Origin: Microcaldota archaeon
GTDB lineage: Archaea > Micrarchaeota > Micrarchaeia > Micrarchaeales > Micrarchaeaceae
DNA: 55,701 nucleotides
NCBI GenBank assembly: GCA_021791535.1
Contig: JAJYWI010000023.1
Span: forward strand, 1-55,701
Direction: 5' to 3'
Made by a program: the position numbers and the translations under genes. How positions within the stretch are numbered: position 1 is the stretch's first letter; every line of letters begins with the position of its first letter. Positions 49,753-55,701 of this stretch are shown here, piece after piece. The notes under the pieces were generated by a model, which was not told where the DNA came from, ran no database searches, and saw only the letters and a program-made list of their open reading frames with translations.

Positions 49753-52248
49753 TCATGCGACAGAGCCGGTTGTATCAAGCTTTATCAGTCTCTTGAGCTC
49801 TACAGAGTATTCCATAGGAAGAGCTTTTGTTAGCGGGTCGAGGAAACCAAGCACAACGGTAGTGAGCGCCTCCTCCTCTGTAAGGCCGCGTGACATCAGG
49901 TAGAAGAGCTGCTCTTCACCTATCTTACCAACTGCTGCTTCGTGTGTTATCGTTGCGTCCTCTCTCTGTATGTCCATGTAAGGATAGGTGTTTGTCTTCG
50001 ATTCTTTATTGAGCAACAGAGCATCGCAACGGACGGTGCTCTTCACGTTCGCTGCATTCTTCGCGATATATAGCTGGCCTCTATACGAAGCAACGCCATT
50101 TTTCTTCGATACGCTTTTCGATATTATCTTTGATGTAGTGTCTGGAGCCAGGTGCAGCATCTTGCCGCCAGAGTCTTGTATTTGATTTTCACCAGCTACC
50201 GCAACGGAAAGTATCTCACCGCTTGCCCCACGTCCTTTTAGGTACACGCTCGGATATTTCATATTTACCCTACTACCTATATTCGCGTCAATCCAAGTCA
50301 TACGCGCATTCTCATAAGCGAATGCCCTCTGCGTAACAAGATTGTAGACGTTCCTAGACCAGTTCTGTATTGTAACGTATTTGACTTGCGCATCTTTGTG
50401 TACAATTATCTCAACGACCGCCGAGTGTAATGAAGAACTCATGTAGATAGGCGCTGTGCAATTATGTACGGCAAAACCTTTAACAAGGTAAGACTCGTCT
50501 TTATCTACACCAAAGTTATAAACAAGGTCATCAAAATAGTGCGTCTTAATCTGCTTTATCGGTACGTAAAACCTGTTGCCGTTCCTTCTAACTTCGCCCG
50601 TCTCTTTCCCTTCTGTGTATTCTATTATGTACTGATCGCTTCTTTTGATTTTCCTTCCCAGAATTGTATCCACGGATCCCTTCCTAACGTTCAAATTTGC
50701 AAATATCCCATTCCTAGCAAGGATCTCCTGTATCTGATACGCTAAAAATCTGCTAGCAGTTGACGCCCGCATGAGTTTCTTGCCGAATCTAATGTAGACG
50801 CTACCGTCTCCCTTCCAGTAGTAGTCCAGCAATATCTTTTGCTTCCCGGGTGGCAGTTTCATCAATTTTTGTGAAAGTAATTTTGTCTTGGCGCCCCTCC
50901 CGCAATTATCTTCGCAAAGCCTTATGAGCTCTTTAGCGTACGAACTTACTATGTAATAGCCACCTTTAGATCTGCAAATGCTTGATTTCCAACCCTTCTC
51001 CTGTATGAGCGAATTTAATTCGTTAGCCAGCAGACCCTCCTTCTTGCTCTTACCAAAGCTGAATGACACCATTTTAATTCCACGTAATGCCCTATTTGCA
51101 CTCACAGAGCCTTCTGCGAGATAAAGGCCAAGTATCTTTAGCGCTGTTTCATCGAATTGCGAATCATCTGAAATAACCGTAGGAGCCACATAAACGATAA
51201 AGTCTCCTTCTTCTAAATCTGCCGCCTTAACGAATTCTGCATTGGCTTTTAGTAAGGCTGTTGTAGATACTTCTGGCTTCCAATTCCTCCTCTGCTGCCT
51301 TTTTACAATTACTTTGTTGCGCTTTATGCACAGAACCGGGTGTTCACTAGTCAGCTTAAATCCATTGCCTTTTGATAATGGTAATATTTCTAGCAGCTTT
51401 CCTCTATGCGGGTGAACGAAAGTCCTATTTACGCTTTGCATGCGGCCTGTATGTGTTGGTACGGCGTCCCCTTTCTTTATTGTATCTATCCTCTGGAAGG
51501 TATCACCCCTGCTAACAAGTTCATCAGCAGGTAGGCACCCCTCAATGTACGTCACATCCGCGCCTTCATCAGCTATGATTAGCGTCCTTTCGAACTGCCC
51601 GGCCTTCTCTGCATTTATCCTGAAGTATGCCTGCAATGGCATTGTAACCTTTACTCCCTTAGGCACAAAAATAAAACTGCCACCGCTGAAAACTGCGGTG
51701 TTCAGCGCCGCAAACTTGTTGTCCGTAGGCGGTATTACGGTTCCAAAGTACTTTTTCACAAGCTCAGGATACTTCTTTATCGCGCTGTCTGTATCCGTGA
51801 AAATGACACCTTGTTTCTCCAGCTCCTGCCTCACGTGACCGTATACGACCTCAGAATCGTACTGTATCTCCGCGCCAGCGAAGAACTTCCTTTCAGCTTC
51901 AGGTATGCCAAGCTTGTCAAACGTTTTCTTTATGTCTTCAGGGACCTTATCCCATGAATCTTCCTTCTTGCCTCCGGGTTTGAGGTAGTAGTAAACATCA
52001 TCAAAGTCTATTCCGCTCAGGTCCGCTCCCCACGTCGGGACAGGCTTGCTCTTGAAGACTTTGTAGCCGGTAAGCCTCTTCTCGAGCATCCAATCAGGCT
52101 CACCCTTGATCTTGGATATCTCCCTCACTATGTCCTCGTTTAGCCCTTTCTCAGTCTTGTAAGCATATTCCGTCTTGTCGCTGAAGCCGTAACGCTCCTT
52201 GTACTCCTCGTCCGCATATCCTAGCAGTTCGTTCTCGTTTTCTGGCAT
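49753..52248 (-). CDS. sufB: Fe-S assembly scaffold SufB interrupted by an intein
   Basis: 831 residues from the ATG at 52248; a GTG at 52257 is possible. The mature SufB after protein splicing would be about 472 residues, normal for the family. N-extein ends ADVTYIEG; C-extein resumes CTAPIYMSSSLHSAVVE, the invariant SufB Cys site. The C-terminal EATITHEAAVGKIGEEQLFYLMSRGL-like motif is intact. First gene of the suf operon, transcribed leftward from a TATA box at 52296-52303. Confidence 0.95.
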   Translation of the reverse strand: MPENENELLGYADEEYKERYGFSDKTEYAYKTEKGLNEDIVREISKIKGEPDWMLEKRLTGYKVFKSKPVPTWGADLSGIDFDDVYYYLKPGGKKEDSWDKVPEDIKKTFDKLGIPEAERKFFAGAEIQYDSEVVYGHVRQELEKQGVIFTDTDSAIKKYPELVKKYFGTVIPPTDNKFAALNTAVFSGGSFIFVPKGVKVTMPLQAYFRINAEKAGQFERTLIIADEGADVTYIEGCLPADELVSRGDTFQRIDTIKKGDAVPTHTGRMQSVNRTFVHPHRGKLLEILPLSKGNGFKLTSEHPVLCIKRNKVIVKRQQRRNWKPEVSTTALLKANAEFVKAADLEEGDFIVYVAPTVISDDSQFDETALKILGLYLAEGSVSANRALRGIKMVSFSFGKSKKEGLLANELNSLIQEKGWKSSICRSKGGYYIVSSYAKELIRLCEDNCGRGAKTKLLSQKLMKLPPGKQKILLDYYWKGDGSVYIRFGKKLMRASTASRFLAYQIQEILARNGIFANLNVRKGSVDTILGRKIKRSDQYIIEYTEGKETGEVRRNGNRFYVPIKQIKTHYFDDLVYNFGVDKDESYLVKGFAVHNCTAPIYMSSSLHSAVVEIIVHKDAQVKYVTIQNWSRNVYNLVTQRAFAYENARMTWIDANIGSRVNMKYPSVYLKGRGASGEILSVAVAGENQIQDSGGKMLHLAPDTTSKIISKSVSKKNGVASYRGQLYIAKNAANVKSTVRCDALLLNKESKTNTYPYMDIQREDATITHEAAVGKIGEEQLFYLMSRGLTEEEALTTVVLGFLDPLTKALPMEYSVELKRLIKLDTTGSVA
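50461..51537 (-). other. SufB intein with LAGLIDADG homing endonuclease
   Basis: 359 residues inserted at YIEG/CTAP. Block A begins with Cys1 (CLPADELVSRGDTFQRIDTI), block B has KLTSEHPVLC with the T-x-x-H motif. Endonuclease motifs ILGLYLAEGSV and LDYYWKGDGSV follow. Block F is DDLVYNFGVDKDESYLV and block G GFAVHN, followed by Cys+1. All splicing residues (Cys1, TxxH, penultimate His, terminal Asn, Cys+1) are present, so it should splice. Both endonuclease motifs keep an acidic residue (Glu, Asp). The DNA looks more AT-rich than the flanking exteins. Confidence 0.95.
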
Positions 52249-52260
52249 CTTAAGCACTAA

Positions 52261-52277
52261 TTATAACTCAGTTATAA
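52261..52277. promoter_or_regulatory. candidate operator: perfect 17-bp palindrome at the suf promoter
   Basis: TTATAACT-C-AGTTATAA is an 8-bp perfect inverted repeat with a 1-nt centre. It lies 13 nt upstream of the sufB ATG and overlaps the start site predicted from the TATA box at 52296-52303. A protein bound here should block transcription. Confidence 0.6.
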
Positions 52278-52295
52278 TCTATAGCTGTTCCATAG

Positions 52296-52303
52296 TATTT
52301 AAA
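52296..52303 (-). promoter_or_regulatory. TATA box of the suf operon
   Basis: Minus-strand TTTAAATA within GTTTTTAAATAC is a strong archaeal TATA box. Predicted start near 52274, leader about 26 nt. Confidence 0.6.
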
Positions 52304-52383
52304 AACTACCGATATAAACCACGCAACGACTTACAATTATTGACACTTCCACAAAACTAAAAGCAATATAAGGATTTGTACCA

Positions 52384-52394
52384 GATAATATACT
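52384..52394 (+). promoter_or_regulatory. TATA box of the P5C dehydrogenase gene
   Basis: GATAATATACT is centred about 33 nt upstream of the ATG at 52422, leaving a leader of some 7 nt. GATGATTAA immediately precedes the ATG. Confidence 0.4.
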
Positions 52395-52421
52395 CAAGGG
52401 GTTTCCGGCTCTGATGATTAA

Positions 52422-54047
52422 ATGGCAAGGCCAGCTTTCTTGAATGAGTTCACCTATAGGAATTTTGCCGAGTCCGGCAAGGAGGCGGAATTCGACAGGC
52501 TTTTCGACGATGCGGCACAGCGCGTGAAGGCGCAATTCGGCAAGAAGTACCCTATGTATATAGGCGGCAGGGAGACGTTTGCAGCAGAAACGCTAATCGA
52601 GAAGTCGCCTATAGATGGAAGCGTGATAGGATATTTCCAAAAGGGAACCAGAGAGCACGCAAAGCAAGCAATACAGGCTGCGGCTGGCGCTCTTCAGTCA
52701 TGGAGCTCAACAGGCTACAGGGAAAGAGCGTCGATATTCAGGAATGCCGCTGCCATCTTCTCTAAGAACAAGTTCGAACTTGCAGCGATATTGAGCTACG
52801 AGAATGGGAAATCCAGATACGAGTCTGTTGGAGAGGTAGACGAGGCTATAGACTTCATGAGATATTACGCAGATGAGCTGGAGGCGAACAAGGGCTTCTT
52901 GAGGCGAACGCACCTTAAACAGAGCACCGCAAAGGTAAGCGCTAGTTTCCAGGGCGCGCCTTCCATGAAATCCGAGAAAGTTACAATAAGGATGATGCCT
53001 TTCGGCGTGTTCGGGGTAATAGCGCCTTTCAATTTCCCTGTCTCCATATCTACTGGCATGAGCACAGGTGCTATGATCACTGGCAACACTGTTGTATTTA
53101 AGCCATCCTCATCAGACAGCATGACGATGCTAACTGGATTAAAGATATACGAATACATGAAACAGGCGGGGGTGCCGCAGGGCGTGTTCAACTACCTTTC
53201 CGGGCCAGGCTCAGAGATCGGCGACGAACTTGTTGTAAACCCGGGCGTGGCCGGGATAGTTTTCACTGGCTCAAGGGCAGTAGGCACAGGCATGATAACG
53301 AAGGCGTACGAACGCGGCCTGCAGAAGACATTCATAGTTGAAATGGGCGGGAAGAACCCCGTGATAGTCTCCAAGGGAGCGGATCTGGACGAGGCAGCAT
53401 CAGGAATCGCAAGTGCCGCGTTCGGCTTCTGCGGCCAGAAGTGCAGCGCATGTTCGCGTGTGTACGTCCACGAGTCGATAAAGGAGCAGTTTGTCAGCAA
53501 GCTTATAGAGAAGGTAAGGAGCTTCAAGATAGGCAATCCGATAAGGAAGGATGTCTACATGGGCCCGCTGATAAGTGCCAACGCCTTCAGGACGTATAGC
53601 GACGCTGTAGAGAAGGCGAAGTCCACGGGGAGAATACTCTACGGCGGCAACAAGGTCAACACCGGCATGGATGGTTACTATGCAGAGCCGACGATAATAG
53701 AGGTGAACCATGAGAGCGAGCTGGTGCATACAGAACTGTTTGTGCCTATACTCACAGTTGAAGGGTTCAGGGGCTTTGACGATGCGATTAGGATGGCAAA
53801 CGATGTCGAGTACGGGCTTACGGCCGGCCTTTACAGCAAGAAAAGAAAGGAGGTAAGCGAGTTCCTCGAGAGGATAGAGGCAGGCACCGTATACGTGAAC
53901 AGGGATACGAGCGCCACAACAGGAGCGATAGTCGGGCTGCACACGTTTGTAGGCTGGAAGGGGAGCAGCGTTAACGGAAAAGGATCAGGAAGCAAGTTCT
54001 ATCTGCAGCAGTTCATGAAGGAACAGAGCATGTCAATAACCAAATGA
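52422..54047 (+). CDS. aldehyde dehydrogenase, probably 1-pyrroline-5-carboxylate dehydrogenase
   Basis: 541 residues of the NAD(P)-dependent ALDH superfamily. Catalytic Cys in FGFCGQKCSACSRVYVH and general-base Glu in FIVEMGGKNPVIV; APFNFPVSISTG binds the coenzyme. The QKCSACSR motif and the N-terminal extension ending YPMYIGGRE are typical of RocA/P5CDH, which oxidises glutamate semialdehyde to glutamate. A link to 2-oxoglutarate supply for the TCA cycle is inferred. No proline dehydrogenase is in the window. Confidence 0.85.
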   Translation: MARPAFLNEFTYRNFAESGKEAEFDRLFDDAAQRVKAQFGKKYPMYIGGRETFAAETLIEKSPIDGSVIGYFQKGTREHAKQAIQAAAGALQSWSSTGYRERASIFRNAAAIFSKNKFELAAILSYENGKSRYESVGEVDEAIDFMRYYADELEANKGFLRRTHLKQSTAKVSASFQGAPSMKSEKVTIRMMPFGVFGVIAPFNFPVSISTGMSTGAMITGNTVVFKPSSSDSMTMLTGLKIYEYMKQAGVPQGVFNYLSGPGSEIGDELVVNPGVAGIVFTGSRAVGTGMITKAYERGLQKTFIVEMGGKNPVIVSKGADLDEAASGIASAAFGFCGQKCSACSRVYVHESIKEQFVSKLIEKVRSFKIGNPIRKDVYMGPLISANAFRTYSDAVEKAKSTGRILYGGNKVNTGMDGYYAEPTIIEVNHESELVHTELFVPILTVEGFRGFDDAIRMANDVEYGLTAGLYSKKRKEVSEFLERIEAGTVYVNRDTSATTGAIVGLHTFVGWKGSSVNGKGSGSKFYLQQFMKEQSMSITK

Positions 54048-54051
54048 TTGA

Positions 54052-54456
54052 ATGTGTCTACTCTGGCTGCTATCCAGGAACGTGGTTTTCAATAGGAAAG
54101 AGATTAAGATAGGAAAGAAGAGGATGGATGCGCTCGTTGCAGACACCCCCAGGAAGATGACCGCAGGGCTCATGTTCAGGAAATCGATGAAGCAGAACGA
54201 ATGCATGCTGTTCACCTTCCCGGAAGATGGCACGCATCCGATATGGATGCGCAACATGAGATTCCCGCTGGATATAGTCTGGCTTGACAGCAACCGCAGG
54301 GTCGTGGATTTCGTAGAGTCGGCAAAGCCGTCCTCCGGGCTCGACTTCTCTGGCTACAGGTCAAAAACGCCTTCCAGATACGTGATAGAGCTCAACGCCG
54401 GGTTCGTCAGGAAAAACAAGATAAAAATAAAAGATGTTGCAAAGTTCGGCGTTTAG
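54052..54456 (+). CDS. DUF192 protein, cytoplasmic form
   Basis: 134 residues. DUF192 core with ADTPRKMTAGLMFRKSM, MLFTFPEDGTHPIWMRNMRFPLDIVWLD and RYVIELNAGFV. No signal peptide, unlike the copy at 45262. Starts 4 nt after the dehydrogenase stop and is likely co-transcribed with it. Function of the family is unknown. Confidence 0.85.
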   Translation: MCLLWLLSRNVVFNRKEIKIGKKRMDALVADTPRKMTAGLMFRKSMKQNECMLFTFPEDGTHPIWMRNMRFPLDIVWLDSNRRVVDFVESAKPSSGLDFSGYRSKTPSRYVIELNAGFVRKNKIKIKDVAKFGV

Positions 54457-54480
54457 CCTGGCTCTGCAACACAAGTGGGG

Positions 54481-54705
54481 CTATCTTCGTCCCCTTCTGT
54501 TCATCTTTGCCCTTGCTACGTATCCGCCCTTGTCTATGAAGTAGAGAAAGCCTTCCTCTCTCCTTACCTTCTCGCTACCAACCTTAGCCTTCCTGCCCCT
54601 TTGGTTGGTCCTCATAGGTGTGCGCCATACGTATCCGTCCTTTCCTAGGTAGTAAAGATAACCGTCTTCTCTTCCTACCCGCTCACGTCCTATTCTTTGA
54701 GCCAT
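54481..54705 (-). CDS. small basic protein made of two repeats
   Basis: 74 residues. Two units of about 35 residues: RERVGREDGYLYYLGKDGYV and SEKVRREEGFLYFIDKGGYV, each followed by a basic tail with R-x-x-M (WRTPMRTNQRGRK; ARAKMNRRGRR). Each unit suggests a small beta-hairpin (YLYY-turn-GYV) flanked by positive charge, so nucleic-acid binding is plausible. Not assigned to a named family. TATA at 54735-54745. Confidence 0.75.
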   Translation of the reverse strand: MAQRIGRERVGREDGYLYYLGKDGYVWRTPMRTNQRGRKAKVGSEKVRREEGFLYFIDKGGYVARAKMNRRGRR

Positions 54706-54834
54706 GATTTCACCATACCTCTATCGACGAGAAGACTTAAATATGTATCGTCGGTATATCGAGAGAAAAATACCCAAAATCCGATAGACGGTTTATAAAT
54801 AGCTTCGTAGATAAGGAGAAACGGGCGATTAGGA
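54706..54834. promoter_or_regulatory. divergent promoter: repeat protein / PAC2
   Basis: Minus TATA CATATTTAAGT at 54735-54745 is about 35 nt from the small-protein ATG. Plus TATA GGTTTATAAATAG at 54790-54802 is about 38 nt from the PAC2 ATG, which is preceded by GCGATTAGGA. Confidence 0.5.
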
Positions 54835-55569
54835 ATGGAAATAAAGTTCGTTAAAGACATAGATCTCAAGGGAGCGACATTGATAGAGGGATTCCCAGGC
54901 CTGGGACTGGTAGGCCCGATGACTACCAGCTATGTAATAGACAAACTTGAGATGGAATACGTAGGCTACATAGACAGCGCCGACTTCCCTCCGATAGTGT
55001 CAATACACGGCGGAAAGCCGTATCCTCCTGTCAGGCTGTACTACACTGCAAAGAAGAAGATACTCGCGGTCTTTTCAGAATTCACCATACCGATGGCTCT
55101 TATAAATGAGCTGAGCGGCAAGCTTTTTGGATTGATCAAGGAGAAGCAAGTCTCGCAGATAATATCTGTTGGAGGCATGCCTGCAAGGGACGAAGATGAC
55201 AAAAGCGTATACGCGATAGCATCAACGACAGACGCGCTGAAGACAGCGCAGAAGAGCGGGCTGAACGCTGTTGTAGAGGGGGTGTCAGCCGGCGTCAGTG
55301 CACAGCTTCTCCTCAACGCATGCAGGGCAAACATACCCGATATAAACATACTCGTTTCGGTCAACCCCTCAATAATAGACCCGAAATATGCAGAGCAGGC
55401 GATCAACAGCATAAATAAGCTGCTCAACTTGGACATAGACGTCACGGAGCTGGAGAAGGAAGCCAAGGAGATAGAGGCCAAAGTGAGGGATATGATGAAG
55501 AAGAGCAAGGAGAGCCACGACAACATGAAGGACGCAGGCTCATACGGCCCTCCGTCGATGTACGCATAG
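54835..55569 (+). CDS. PAC2 family protein (archaeal proteasome-assembly chaperone-like)
   Basis: 244 residues. LIEGFPGLGLVGPMTTSYVID is the PAC2 signature, VGGMPARDED and EGVSAGVSAQLLLNACR complete the fold. The C-terminus (about 200-230) is a coiled coil (ELEKEAKEIEAKVRDMMKK), as in archaeal PbaB proteins. It is the better match to PbaB of the two PAC2 genes here. Monocistronic with its own promoter. Confidence 0.88.
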   Translation: MEIKFVKDIDLKGATLIEGFPGLGLVGPMTTSYVIDKLEMEYVGYIDSADFPPIVSIHGGKPYPPVRLYYTAKKKILAVFSEFTIPMALINELSGKLFGLIKEKQVSQIISVGGMPARDEDDKSVYAIASTTDALKTAQKSGLNAVVEGVSAGVSAQLLLNACRANIPDINILVSVNPSIIDPKYAEQAINSINKLLNLDIDVTELEKEAKEIEAKVRDMMKKSKESHDNMKDAGSYGPPSMYA

Positions 55570-55605
55570 CTATCCTTTTATATCCAATCAAGGATATCAT
55601 AAATC

Positions 55606-55701
55606 GCAGGGGTGGCAGAGTCCGGAACGGCATTGCCACGGAAAATGCGCGGGACTTAAGATCCCGTGGCTTAGCGCCTTCGTGAGTTCAAATCTCACCC
55701 C
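55606..55701 (+). tRNA. tRNA-Leu (anticodon TAA) with insertion in the D-loop; cut by window edge
   Basis: Acceptor 5' strand GCAGGGG, D-stem GCA/TGC, anticodon stem CGGGA/TCCCG with loop CTTAAGA (TAA), long class-II variable arm, T-arm GTGAG-TTCAAAT-CTCAC. Only CCC of the 3' acceptor strand is inside the window. Between the D-stem halves lie 28 nt, about 16-18 more than normal. The surplus folds as bulge-helix-bulge: TCCG pairs with CGGA, 3-nt bulges GAA and AAA, inner GGC/GCC hairpin. Strict cutting would remove 55627-55644 (18 nt). TATA-like TTTTATATCC lies about 25-30 nt upstream. Confidence 0.85.

Noticed and set aside
1-55701. CRISPR arrays, insertion sequences, integrases
   Set aside because: None seen: no regularly spaced repeats, transposase motifs or recombinase genes on either strand by inspection.

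Overview
This window is archaeal. It carries an archaeal S10-type ribosomal protein cluster, eL15, eL42, aIF2-alpha, TFE, a GINS subunit, PCNA, primase large subunit, RNase P protein Rnp4, AglB oligosaccharyltransferase, TATA boxes with very short or absent leaders, and tRNAs with bulge-helix-bulge introns. Tight packing (no gap above about 200 bases, many 1-4 nt gene overlaps), an isolated 5S rRNA gene, a near-complete oxidative TCA gene set and a bacterial-type MetK together suggest a small-genome DPANN archaeon of the Micrarchaeota/ARMAN kind. That assignment is inference; no 16S gene is present.

Layout. 1-4.3 kb: end of a DUF92 membrane protein, tRNA-Gly, metK, then a leftward GINS - eL42 - aIF2-alpha - PAC2 operon and an intron-bearing initiator tRNA. 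4.3-10.2 kb: TFE, then rightward eL15, uL3, uL4, uL23, uL2, uS19, uL22, uS3. 10.3-17 kb: a large AglB with an extra N-terminal coiled-coil module, tRNA-Ile(UAU), 5S rRNA followed by rnp4, a PriL-like primase subunit overlapped by a tiny zinc-finger gene, an unknown helical protein, tRNA-Pro. 17-23 kb: malic enzyme - sdhA - membrane anchor - sdhB (fused to a membrane hairpin) - fumC. 23-27 kb: PCNA, a DJ-1-like protein, a polyprenol kinase-like protein, a truncated cydA, an aldo/keto reductase and a Rieske ferredoxin.

27.0-31.7 kb is the most striking part: a leftward, translationally coupled seven-gene operon. It encodes a VirB2-like pilin, a VirB6-like polytopic membrane protein, a two-TM protein resembling VirB3 plus the VirB4 N-domain, a separate VirB4/HerA ATPase, and three unknown proteins. 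It reads as a minimal type IV secretion/DNA-transfer machine comparable to crenarchaeal Ced/Ted systems. Its promoter region is shared with the divergent TCA operon gltA - mdh - acnA - thrC - unknown (31.8-38.3 kb).

38.3-45.7 kb: a ParB-like-motif protein, carbamate kinase and isocitrate dehydrogenase (leftward), prolyl-tRNA synthetase, tRNA-Gln, an ankyrin protein with an unknown partner, a DMT transporter and a DUF192 protein. 45.7-52.3 kb: a leftward suf operon, sufB (interrupted by a homing-endonuclease intein) - sufD - HTH regulator with four Cys - sufC - sufS - sufU. A perfect 17-bp palindrome overlaps its predicted transcription start. 52.4-55.7 kb: P5C dehydrogenase, a second DUF192 protein, a small two-repeat protein, a second PAC2 protein, and a tRNA-Leu cut by the window edge with an insertion in its D-loop.

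Functionally, citrate synthase, aconitase, isocitrate dehydrogenase, succinate dehydrogenase, fumarase, malate dehydrogenase and malic enzyme cover most of the TCA cycle; 2-oxoglutarate oxidation and succinyl-CoA synthetase are not in the window. P5C dehydrogenase feeds glutamate towards the cycle, and the Suf system supplies clusters for SdhB, aconitase and the Rieske protein. The cytochrome bd remnant suggests respiratory-chain remodelling. No CRISPR array, insertion sequence or gene-free stretch over 300 bases was seen.
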